A stretch of 17,580 bases of DNA, taken from positions 1-17,580 of the forward strand of contig JBCBJZ010000072.1 in the NCBI GenBank assembly GCA_038522635.1, in the 5' to 3' direction. This stretch comes from JBCBJZ01 sp038522635 (lineage in GTDB: Bacteria; Pseudomonadota; Alphaproteobacteria; Rhizobiales; Hyphomicrobiaceae). Made by a program: the position numbers and the translations under genes. Shown here piece by piece: positions 1-6,204 of this stretch. The notes below the pieces were generated by a model that did no database searches, was not told the origin of the DNA, and saw nothing but the letters and a program-made list of their open reading frames with translations. Each line of letters opens with the position of its first letter. Positions within the stretch are counted from its first letter, which is position 1.

Positions 1-185
1 CCGGCCTGATGTCGAAAGGCAGCAGCGTAATTGTCGGCGAAGTGGTCTACAACTACCAGCCATTCATCTTCAGCTACTTCATGAAGTCGAGCTTCGAGAT
101 GAACGAGAAGTTCTACCTCAGCCCGCGCACCAAATCGTGCGTGAGCTTGAACGACACCAATTGTGTGACCGGTCAACCGTTTTGA
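1..185 (+). CDS. TadE/TadG-like pilus assembly protein, C-terminal fragment
   Basis: The window opens inside this gene. Frame 3 is open from base 3 to a TGA at 183-185 and encodes the last 60 residues. The stretch GEVVYNYQPFIFSYF followed by FYLSPRTKSCVSLND resembles the C-terminal part of TadE/TadG-like proteins, where an 'aEv.Y.Y.P' segment precedes a short tail with an 'L.PR....' motif. TadE-type proteins are pseudopilins of the tight-adherence (Flp) secretion system, anchored in the inner membrane by an N-terminal helix that lies outside the window. Two cysteines (in TKSCVS and DTNCVT) could form a disulfide in the periplasmic tail. The gene is followed by a good intrinsic terminator, so it probably ends an operon. 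The family call rests on a short fragment; the reading frame and stop are certain. Confidence 0.66.
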   Translation, partial: GLMSKGSSVIVGEVVYNYQPFIFSYFMKSSFEMNEKFYLSPRTKSCVSLNDTNCVTGQPF

Positions 186-234
186 TGGGCCGGGCGCCCT
201 GAGCATGCGCGCACCTCACGAAGTGGTGATGAAG

Positions 235-265
235 GGGCTCGGCACTCTGCCGGGCCCTTTTCGTT
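235..265 (+). terminator. Rho-independent terminator after the TadE-like gene
   Basis: GGGCTCGGCA (235-244) pairs with TGCCGGGCCC (248-257) around a 3-nt loop. One position is a G-U wobble. A T-rich tract (TTTTCGTT, 258-265) follows. It sits 50 bases after the stop codon of the TadE-like gene and reads in the same direction. Confidence 0.82.
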
Positions 266-331
266 GTTAACGGGTGGCTCGGCCCAGGCTGAAGCGGAGC
301 CGATGTCGAAGCTCGATTTTTCAACGTTCGG

Positions 332-351
332 CTCAGGTGAATCCACCTGAG
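332..351. repeat. Perfect 8-bp inverted repeat, 4-nt loop
   Basis: CTCAGGTG (332-339) and CACCTGAG (344-351) are exact reverse complements separated by AATC. No T tract follows, so it is unlikely to be an intrinsic terminator. It could be an operator or part of a degraded intergenic palindrome. Confidence 0.6.
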
Positions 352-458
352 ACGGATGGACTGTGGAAGCCCTGACGGACGCCGCCACCGGCTGCGCCCA
401 GCGTTTTGCGACACAAGGTAAGCCTCCATCCAGCTCGCTCTCGTGACGGCGGACTTGC

Positions 459-492
459 GCGCACACTTACGCGGACTGCCGCTTGTGTGCGC
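459..492. repeat. Interrupted hairpin GCGCACAC...GTGTGCGC
   Basis: GCGCACAC (459-466) is exactly complementary to GTGTGCGC (485-492). Inside it GCGG (471-474) pairs with CCGC (479-482) around a 4-nt loop. The 34-base structure lies about 175 bases upstream of the TetR gene, with no T tract after it. Its role is unknown: an operator, a cruciform or part of a leader RNA are all possible. Confidence 0.5.
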
Positions 493-668
493 TGCTCCCG
501 TGAAGCGCCTGTTGCGCGTGCAGACTCTTGTCGTCCTCGCCGCAAGCGTGAAAGGTGTTTCATAAAGCGCGACGTATACTGACCAATCATCTGCTCTCTA
601 TAGTTAAAAAGATCCGGGGCATTTGGCCCGCCGACCCTTGACCTCGTGCAAACACTTTTCATCACCCA

Positions 669-1256
669 ATGGCGCGCCGATCCACGCATACCAAAGAAGA
701 GTTGCGCACGTTGATCGTGGACGCTGCGACGCGCCTGGTGCGCACGAACGGCCTCTCAGGATGGTCGGCGCGGCAATTGGCGGCGGCGATCAATTACTCG
801 CCCGGCACTCTCTACAACGTGTTCGACAATCTCGACGAGATCCTCTTCGAGATCGAAGCCAACGTGCTCAACGACCTGGCGGAAGCCATCGCCATGCGGC
901 CGCTGACGGGAGAGCCGAGGGCTGACCTCGACAGCATGGTCGCGCTTTACACAAGCGCGGTCTATCGCGAGCCGCGGCTTTGGCAGTTGGTCTTTCGCGA
1001 TGATTTGTCCTCTGACGTTGAGCGCCACCCCTCCCATCGCGAACAATGCGAAGCGCTGCGCAAAGCCCTGCGCGCGGCCCTGGGGGCCGTGATGGAAGCG
1101 GCGACGCCGGAAGATGTTGACAGTGCAACCGACACCCTCTGGTGCTCGTTGTTTGCGATGATGGCGTTGAGCACGTCTGACAAATTTGTGGAGCTTGACG
1201 CCCCGCGTTTGAACGCGCTGGCGCGCCGTCTGGTGAGTGGGCAGATCAACGCTTGA
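669..1256 (+). CDS. TetR/AcrR-family transcriptional regulator
   Basis: A 195-residue protein of normal TetR length. Residues about 8-58 form the N-terminal helix-turn-helix domain, with the recognition region WSARQLAAAINYSPGTLYNVFDN matching the TetR signature (S.G.lY..F.n.del). The C-terminal ligand domain has the W.lvfrd and short-helix pattern of the WHG-type (TetR_C_33) group; that subgroup call is tentative. It probably represses one or more genes in response to a small molecule, but no target is evident. The neighbours are a pilus gene behind a terminator and a convergent photolyase. The ATG at 669 has no clear Shine-Dalgarno sequence, so leaderless translation is possible. An overlapping frame that starts at 623 has no family features. 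Confidence 0.88.
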   Translation: MARRSTHTKEELRTLIVDAATRLVRTNGLSGWSARQLAAAINYSPGTLYNVFDNLDEILFEIEANVLNDLAEAIAMRPLTGEPRADLDSMVALYTSAVYREPRLWQLVFRDDLSSDVERHPSHREQCEALRKALRAALGAVMEAATPEDVDSATDTLWCSLFAMMALSTSDKFVELDAPRLNALARRLVSGQINA

Positions 1257-1289
1257 CCCCTGTCCTCAAAGACGAAGGTTCTGATGTTC

Positions 1290-1331
1290 CGGGCCGACTT
1301 GGGCGCCCCCAAGACCTGCGCGTCCGGCCCG
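1290..1331. repeat. Nested palindrome after the TetR gene
   Basis: CGGGCCGAC (1290-1298) pairs with GTCCGGCCCG (1322-1331) with one bulged base. Inside it CTTGGG (1298-1303) pairs with CCCAAG (1308-1313). It starts 34 bases after the TetR stop codon. There is no T tract, so any terminator role would be atypical. Confidence 0.55.
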
Positions 1332-1337
1332 CCTAGA

Positions 1338-1369
1338 GTCGGTTCGCTTCAGCTTGAAGCGGAACCGAC
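1338..1369. repeat. Hairpin flanked by CTAG
   Basis: GTCGGTT-CGCTTCA on the left matches TGAAGCG-GAACCGAC on the right, apart from a small offset in the middle. CTAG tetranucleotides sit just outside both ends (about 1333 and 1371). The copy of the neighbouring repeat at 14651-14801 lacks this hairpin, so it is a separate unit. Confidence 0.55.
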
Positions 1370-1370
1370 G

Positions 1371-1518
1371 CTAGTTCATCGGGCGATCGATCGGGATCAC
1401 CATAGGTGAACCCGAAATCGCCCAAAGATGATCTGAACTTAGAGTGCAGAGCAACTTGGGGCGCAAAGGCAAGGCGTACTGTCTAAGCCGTTGGTTCGCA
1501 CTTTGCGCCCGTTGCTCT
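1371..1518. repeat. Dispersed two-palindrome intergenic repeat, copy 1
   Basis: About 148 bases made of two modules. Module C (1371-1433) is a long imperfect hairpin: GGGCGAT (1381-1387) with ATCGCCC (1417-1423), and TCGGGATCACC (1391-1401) with GGTGAACCCGA (1405-1415, one mismatch) around a 3-nt loop. Module D (1448-1518) has AGAGCAAC (1448-1455) exactly complementary to GTTGCTCT (1511-1518), and GGGCGCAAAG (1459-1468) exactly complementary to CTTTGCGCCC (1501-1510). The reverse complement of 14651-14801 matches along the whole length, including runs such as AGTGCAGAGCAACTT, ATCGGGATCACCA and CCAAAGATGATCT. No ORF, target-site duplication or transposase is seen. The architecture recalls the mosaic palindromic intergenic elements (RIME/REP-like) known in Alphaproteobacteria. 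I infer a similar nature but cannot name the family. Confidence 0.85.
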
Positions 1519-1596
1519 CAGCAGCCAGCTTCGCTTCCACCCAAAACGCAAACCGCTGCGCGCGTGCTCGTTCCTGACACCTCCATGCGCGCTCCC

Positions 1597-3224
1597 TTAT
1601 AGGGGCATGCCATCGGCGCTGACTTCGTCGCAAACGAGTTCGTCCAAAAAGGCGTTGGCGCTCTTCGTGATCCGCGCCTTTTCCGCCGGTTCAAAGCGAT
1701 CGTAGGTGGCGTACATCTGCCGCATACGCGCGTTTGTCTTGAGCTTACCGCGATGGCGGTTGAGGAAGTCCCAGTAAAGGTAATTGAACGGGCAGGCGTT
1801 CTCCCCGGTGCGCGCCTTAACATCGTACGGGCAGCTTTTGCAGTAGTCTGACATGCGGTTGATGTAAGCGCCGCTGGCCGCATACGGTTTGGAGGCGAGC
1901 AGGCCGCCATCGCCAAACTGGCTCATGCCAAGCGTGTTGGGCAGCTCAACCCACTCATAGGCGTCCGCATAGACCATCAAATACCAGGCGTGCACCGCGC
2001 GCGGATGGATCCCAGCGAGCAGGGCGAACGTGCCGGTAACCATGAGCCGCTGAATGTGATGCGCATAAGCTTCGCGTTCGGTCTGCCCGATGGCCTCTTG
2101 CAGGCAAAGCATGCGCGTCTTGCCCGTCCAGTAAAAGGCGGGGAGCCCGCGATCATGCTCGAAGAAATTCAACTCCACATAGCCGGGCATCTCGCGCCAA
2201 TAGATGCCGCGCACATACTCGCGCCACCCGATGATCTGCCGGATGTAACCCTCGACCGCGTTGAGCGGCGCTTCACCGCGCGTATGGGCCGCTTCGGCAC
2301 GCTCACACATCTCAAGCGGCGTCAGCAGACCCAGGTTGAGGTACATCGACAACAGCGAATGGTAGAGAAACGCCTCCCCCTCAACATCGCGTCTTGGTAG
2401 TCACCGAACGACGCGAGCGCCTCGGCAATGAAGTGATCAAGCGCATCAAGCGCATCTTCGCGTGTGACCGCGAACCAGAAATGATCGAGCGCGCCGAAGT
2501 GGTTATCGAAACGCTGCGCCACCATCGCGATGACTTCGCGCGTGATCGCGTCGGGCTCAACACGCTTTGGCTCAGGCATGAACAAGTCTGACTTTGCCGG
2601 CTTGCGGTTGTCGTGATCGAAATTCCACTTGCCCCCAACCGGTTCCGCGCCGTCCATCAACAGCCCCGTTTCGCGCCGCATCTCCCTGTAAAAGTGTTCC
2701 ATGCGCAGCTGTTTGCGCCCCTGCGCCCAACGCTTGAACGTGTCGATGGTGCACACGAAGCGGGTATCGGTCAGCACATCCACGGGCACCGCGAAGCGCT
2801 CCGCCCACGTTTCGATGTAGTTGCGCACGCGCCATTCGCCAGGCTCGGTGATCAGCACAGCGCTCGGGGCATGGCGGGTGCGAGCCCGCTCGACCGCATC
2901 GGTGATCGAGACCACGGGCGCCGCATCGTCAAGGCGCGTGTAGTCGACTTGCCAGCCTTCGCGTCGCAATTGCTCAGCGAAGTGACGCATGGCGGAAAAG
3001 ACCAGCACCAACTTCTTTTTGTGGTGACGCACATAAGTGGCCTCGTCGTCGACCTCGGCCATCACGACCACATCGCGCGCGGGGTCGCCGGCCAACAGGC
3101 TCGCCAGCGATGGCGTCAGTTGATCGCCAAGCACCACGATCAACCGTGTGCCCGCTGCGGCGGACGCTTCGCCTGCGCCGTCAGGTTGGCGCGCCGCATC
3201 GCCTGTTTTGGCTTTGCTACTCAT
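1597..3224 (-). pseudogene. phrB: FeS-type (6-4) photolyase / CryPro (PhrB-like), frameshifted
   Basis: Two overlapping frames together encode one PhrB-like protein of about 542 residues. The upstream part (3224 to about 2380) begins with a short Ala-rich tail, then LIVVLGDQLTPSLASL, the antenna-domain start of this family. The downstream part (about 2380 to 1597) carries the FAD/FeS half: HHIQRLM, and cysteines spaced C-x87-C-x2-C-x12-C, which is the spacing I recall for the 4Fe-4S ligands C350/C438/C441/C454 of Agrobacterium PhrB. The family reading GDYQDAML.GE.FLYHSLLS.YLNLGLL is recovered only if one base is added at the C5 tract 2376-2380 (G5 on the coding strand), so a 1-nt deletion or a sequencing error split the gene. 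The family repairs (6-4) photoproducts with FAD and a lumazine antenna. It follows hisH by 66 bases. A TTG at 3236 is an alternative start. Confidence 0.85.
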
Positions 3225-3290
3225 GCGCTTGGCCAACCCCGCCGGTCAGCGCTGGACCATTTTCGTTCGCTCCCCCTCGCGCGCTCCCGA

Positions 3291-3980
3291 TCATGCCGCC
3301 GGCTCCCAGGTCAAGAAGTTGGCAATCAGCCGCAGCCCCAAACGCTGGCTCTTTTCCGGATGAAACTGCGTCCCGAACAGATTCTTGAAACCCACCGCTG
3401 CATGGACGATCCCGCCGTAGTCCGACGTCAGCAGCACAGCGCGCTCGTCCGTTCGTGGCTTGAGGTGAAACCCGTGCACGAAATACGCGTGATCGCCGTT
3501 CTCACCGGTGGCGAGACCGCGCAGGAGCGGATGCGCGGCGCCCGCCAACGTGGCCTGAAGCGTGTTCCAACCCATATGCGGAATCTTCAAGCTCGGATCA
3601 TCCGGCTCAAGGGCCACGACGTCTCCGTCCAGCCAACCTAACCCGTCGTGCAAGCCGAACTCATGCCCGCGCGACGCCATCAGCTGCATGCCCACGCAGA
3701 TGCCGAAAAACGGTTTCCCGTCTTGGAGCACATTGGCGTCGAGGCGCTCACGCAACCGCGGGTTGGCCTCAAGCCCGCGCTTGCAGTCAGCAAACGCACC
3801 TACGCCCGGCAGCACCACCCGATCGGCCCGGTCAAGATCATCGGGCTCGCCGCTCACCACGATGCGGGCCCCGACATCGGCTTGCGCGGCCGCGCGTTCG
3901 AAGGCCTTGGCCGCCGAATGCAAATTGCCCGACTGGTAGTCCACGATGACCACCGTCTCCCTCGGTTTGCTCAACGTCAT
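3291..3980 (-). CDS. hisH: Imidazole glycerol phosphate synthase, glutamine amidotransferase subunit
   Basis: HisH is the class I glutaminase that delivers ammonia to HisF in the fifth step of histidine biosynthesis, giving IGP and AICAR; it acts in the cytoplasm as a HisHF heterodimer. The 229-residue protein has family length. It opens with VVIVDYQSGNLHS, carries LPGVGAF (residues 57-63), the nucleophile Cys95 in GICVGMQLM, and the His207/Glu209 pair in QFHPEKS. The ATG at 3980 overlaps the TGA of a possible 27-codon leader ORF in an ATGA junction, which suggests translational coupling. The gene lies downstream of hisB and a DUF2628 gene. HisA and hisF, often next in alphaproteobacterial clusters, do not follow; the photolyase does. 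Function is very secure. Confidence 0.96.
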   Translation of the reverse strand: MTLSKPRETVVIVDYQSGNLHSAAKAFERAAAQADVGARIVVSGEPDDLDRADRVVLPGVGAFADCKRGLEANPRLRERLDANVLQDGKPFFGICVGMQLMASRGHEFGLHDGLGWLDGDVVALEPDDPSLKIPHMGWNTLQATLAGAAHPLLRGLATGENGDHAYFVHGFHLKPRTDERAVLLTSDYGGIVHAAVGFKNLFGTQFHPEKSQRLGLRLIANFLTWEPAA

Positions 3981-4060
3981 TCTCCGCCAAGATGCGTGGG
4001 ACGGCGACCGCGATAAGCGTGCTCGCTTGGCGCTTGCCCCGCGGCCTCAAGTTCATTCAT
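3977..4060 (-). CDS. Possible 27-residue leader ORF coupled to hisH
   Basis: An ATG at 4060 opens a 28-codon frame beginning MNELEAAGQAPSEHAYRG. Its TGA (3979-3977) overlaps the hisH ATG in the arrangement ATGA. A strong Shine-Dalgarno sequence, GAGGAGGG on the minus strand (4078-4071), lies 10 bases upstream of the ATG, whereas hisH itself has only GGAG immediately next to its start. Together these suggest that ribosomes enter here and pass to hisH. The peptide is not rich in histidine (one His in the middle, one near the end), so it does not look like a classical his attenuator. I recognise no family. It could also be a chance frame; a second ATG at 4056 opens a different frame that runs on into hisH antiphase. 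Confidence 0.4.
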   Translation of the reverse strand: MNELEAAGQAPSEHAYRGRRPTHLGGE

Positions 4061-4096
4061 CGCGTGTCTGCCCTCCTCACGGTGCCGGCCGTCAAC

Positions 4097-4576
4097 TCAG
4101 GTCGATGATGTGAGGGCGACGTGATGATGATCGGGCCGCTGGGATGGCTGATGTTCGTTCAGCCAGGCGTCAAAGAACCGCCGTTCCGCGTCCAGACGAT
4201 TTCGCGCCGTAACGACGCCCAGCTTGAGCCAACCTCCGCGTGCCAGTGACCAGCGCTGCAGTGTGTCGGCCTCTAAGCCGACCAGGACGTGCAACGCGCC
4301 GACAAGGACGAAGGTCAGCGCGGCGGGTATGCCGACAACGGTAAGTACCACCGCGATGCAAACAACAACGATGTAACCCGCCAAGACGAGCCACAGACCT
4401 TTGCTCGCGAGCCAAAACGGCGCGAGCAGTCCAGCAATGACGCTTTTCCCGTCGCGCACGAAGCGCAGCGCTTCAGCACGCGCACTCATATGATCTTCGG
4501 CCGTATCATCGGCCGTCGGTTGCTTGCCGTCCTCGCCGTCATCTGGTGGTGGCTCGTGCACCGTGTAGGTTTTCAT
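4097..4576 (-). CDS. DUF2628 domain-containing membrane protein
   Basis: A 159-residue protein starting MKTYTVHEPP, with an acidic N-terminal tail (about residues 10-30), then RDGKSVIAGLLAPFWLASKGLW and two hydrophobic stretches (about 47-65 and 66-105). The end of the chain has the ..AERRFFDAWL pattern. This layout matches the DUF2628 family, small inner-membrane proteins of unknown function that occur near histidine genes in Alphaproteobacteria. It lies between hisB and hisH on the same strand, so it is probably co-transcribed with them. AAAGG sits 10 bases upstream of the ATG at 4576. The membrane location is inferred from hydrophobicity. No catalytic residues are apparent and I assign no function. 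Confidence 0.8.
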   Translation of the reverse strand: MKTYTVHEPPPDDGEDGKQPTADDTAEDHMSARAEALRFVRDGKSVIAGLLAPFWLASKGLWLVLAGYIVVVCIAVVLTVVGIPAALTFVLVGALHVLVGLEADTLQRWSLARGGWLKLGVVTARNRLDAERRFFDAWLNEHQPSQRPDHHHVALTSST

Positions 4577-4694
4577 CGGCTGATTGCCTTTCGCTCAGAG
4601 CGTTTGGGGAGGTGTCTTGCGCGGGGCCGTGCGCAGTCGGCGCCGGCGTAAGGCCAGAACGCCGAAAACTTGGAAGCTGGCGCGCTATCTCGTA

Positions 4695-5285
4695 TCAAAG
4701 CTTGCCCTTCGTGGAGGGGATCGCATCGGCTTGACGCGGGTCAATGGCAATCGCATCGCCGAGCGCGCGTGCGGCAGCCTTGAACGTCGCTTCTGCGATG
4801 TGGTGGTTGTTGGCGCCGGCGAGCACCTGCGCGTGCAGGGTGAGGTTGGCGTTCGCCGTCAGCGCTTGGAAGAACTCGCGGACCAACTCGGTGTCGAACG
4901 TACCGATCTTGGGCGTAGAAAAGGCAACATCCCAACGCAGGAACGCGCGGCCTGACACGTCCAACGCAACGAGCACCAAGGTTTCATCCATCGCCAGATG
5001 GCAACTTGCATAGCGGCGGATGCCACGCCGCTCGCCAAGCGCACGATCGAGCGCCTGGCCGATCGCGATCCCGCAGTCTTCGACCGTGTGGTGGTCATCG
5101 ATGTGCCGGTCGCCCTGCGCGCTCAGTGTCAGATCGATCAGGCTGTGACGTGCCAGTTGATGCAACATGTGGTCGAAGAAGCCGATGCCGGTATCCAGTT
5201 GGGCGTCACCACGACCATCGAGGTTGAGCGCAACCTCGATCTGCGTTTCGCGGGTGTTGCGCTTAAGGGAAGCGTTTCGGGTCAC
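4695..5285 (-). CDS. hisB: Imidazoleglycerol-phosphate dehydratase
   Basis: HisB dehydrates imidazole glycerol phosphate to imidazole acetol phosphate in histidine biosynthesis. It is a manganese-dependent cytoplasmic 24-mer. The 196 residues contain all family signatures: TGIGFFDHMLHQLARH (32-47), the metal-binding DDHHTVED (63-70), MDET (99-102), NNHHIAEATFKA (159-170) and the C-terminal PSTKGKL. It is the monofunctional form, without the phosphatase domain found in enterobacterial HisB. The start is GTG at 5285, preceded by GGAG about ten bases away; no internal Met would keep the conserved N-terminus. It is the first gene of the minus-strand block hisB / DUF2628 / hisH / photolyase and is divergent from hslV, a common alphaproteobacterial arrangement. 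Confidence 0.96.
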   Translation of the reverse strand: MTRNASLKRNTRETQIEVALNLDGRGDAQLDTGIGFFDHMLHQLARHSLIDLTLSAQGDRHIDDHHTVEDCGIAIGQALDRALGERRGIRRYASCHLAMDETLVLVALDVSGRAFLRWDVAFSTPKIGTFDTELVREFFQALTANANLTLHAQVLAGANNHHIAEATFKAAARALGDAIAIDPRQADAIPSTKGKL

Positions 5286-5378
5286 GCTAGAGAGGCTCCA
5301 GTGAGGGCGGGAACGGCGACTTTGCCGTTGCCGCGATTGCCAGGCTGATCGCGCACGTTATGCGGATAGGCGCACGCG

Positions 5379-5405
5379 CTTGACTTATCGATGGCGGCCC
5401 ACGAC
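5379..5405 (+). promoter_or_regulatory. Possible RpoH (sigma-32-like) promoter of hslVU
   Basis: CTTGAC (5379-5384) is followed after 13 bases by CCCACGAC (5398-5405). This resembles the heat-shock pattern CTTGAA-N13-15-CCCCATNT, good in the -35 and partial in the -10. It lies about 60 bases upstream of the TTG I prefer as the hslV start. HslUV genes are classic heat-shock targets, so the position makes sense. The -10 match is weak, hence the low confidence. Confidence 0.35.
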
Positions 5406-5466
5406 ATGCAAGGCCGCACGTGACATCTCTCCAGAACCCAAACAGCGATGGAGCTATCGTACACCG

Positions 5467-6021
5467 TTGGACCATAATTCCACATCATGGCACGGCACCA
5501 CGATTTTGACGGTCCGCAAGGGCGGCCAAGTGGTGATCGCAGGCGATGGCCAGGTCAGCTTCGGCCAAACCGTTATGAAATCCAAAGCGCGCAAGGTGCG
5601 CCCGCTCGGCAAGGGCGATGTGATCGGCGGCTTTGCCGGCGCTACGGCCGACGCGTTCACCCTGTTTGAGCGGCTTGAAGGCAAGCTTGAGCAGTATCCT
5701 GGGCAGTTGACGCGCGCGTGCGTCGAGTTGGCCAAAGACTGGCGGACTGACCGCTACCTGCGTCGCCTTGAGGCCATGATGATCGTTGCCGATGCGCAGC
5801 GTTCTTTGGTGCTGACCGGGAACGGCGATGTGCTTGAGCCGGAGTTCGATTGTGCGGGCATCGGCTCGGGCGGCAACTACGCGCTCGCCGCAGCGCGCGC
5901 GCTGTTGGATAGTGCTTTGCCGGCCCGCGAAGTTGCTGAACGTGCGATGGCTATCGCCGCCGAAATCTGTGTTTACACGAACGATCAGCTCACGATCGAA
6001 ACCCTCGACGCGCGAACCTAG
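5467..6021 (+). CDS. hslV: ATP-dependent protease subunit HslV
   Basis: HslV is the proteolytic, proteasome-beta-like core of the HslUV (ClpYQ) machine, a dodecamer that degrades unfolded and specific regulatory proteins in the cytoplasm. The protein reads ..HGTTILTVRKGG, where the first Thr after Gly is the family's N-terminal nucleophile after propeptide removal; then AGDGQVSFGQTVMK, and IGSGGNYALAAARALL near the end. With a TTG start at 5467 it has 184 residues and a 10-residue propeptide, in line with the family. A longer frame opening at a TTG at 5380 would add 29 unconserved residues and overlap the candidate promoter, so I reject it. hslU follows after 183 bases, a wider gap than usual. 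Product secure; start less so. Confidence 0.93.
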   Translation: MDHNSTSWHGTTILTVRKGGQVVIAGDGQVSFGQTVMKSKARKVRPLGKGDVIGGFAGATADAFTLFERLEGKLEQYPGQLTRACVELAKDWRTDRYLRRLEAMMIVADAQRSLVLTGNGDVLEPEFDCAGIGSGGNYALAAARALLDSALPAREVAERAMAIAAEICVYTNDQLTIETLDART

Positions 6022-6204
6022 ACGTTGAGCGTGCTGTAGGCTTCTTACGAACCTGGAACGCCTTTGCGTGGCACGGTAGCAGAGAAGCCAAGCGTCCTGA
6101 GAGGGACGCTCGTTTCCACGTTTCATCCGCGCGCGAGCCGTAAACGGTACCATCGTCTGCGCTTTGCCGCAGGCTTCCCCGAACCCCATCAAAACGCTGA
6201 GCCC

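Larger units (their letters stand above)
266..668. other. Intergenic region upstream of the TetR gene
   Basis: I see no convincing gene in this 403-base stretch. Open frames here lack family features and a ribosome binding site. It holds two palindromes, listed separately (332-351 and 459-492). Near the downstream end, TATACT (575-580) and TATAGT (599-604) could serve as -10 elements for the regulator at 669, but no good -35 lies at the right distance, so I do not call a promoter. The text around 288-305 (GAAGCGGAGCCGATG) resembles the palindrome at 1338-1369 (GAAGCGGAACCGACG), which hints at a decayed relative of that element. Confidence 0.5.
1257..1596. other. Palindrome-rich region between convergent genes
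   Basis: These 340 bases separate the ends of the TetR gene and the photolyase pseudogene. No gene is supported. The content is structural: a nested palindrome at 1290-1331, a hairpin at 1338-1369 and a two-palindrome dispersed repeat at 1371-1518. Bases 1519-1596 show nothing recognisable. Confidence 0.6.

Noticed and set aside
575..604. Promoter for the TetR gene from TATACT or TATAGT
   Set aside because: No acceptable -35 element lies 16-18 bases upstream of either.
1279..1290. GTTC repeated near 1279-1290 as a second LexA box
   Set aside because: The spacing between the two GTTC copies is 4 bases, not 7.
2613..3641. A 342-codon plus-strand frame across the photolyase and hisH
   Set aside because: Antisense to recognisable motifs of both genes, spans their intergenic gap, and has no family features.
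5380..5466. Longer N-terminus for HslV from a TTG at 5380
   Set aside because: Adds 29 residues unlike the family ahead of the short propeptide and coincides with a promoter-like CTTGAC.
6064..6204. Longer N-terminus for HslU
   Set aside because: The 47 extra residues are not family-like, while MPDFSPREIVSELD at 6205 is the canonical start.
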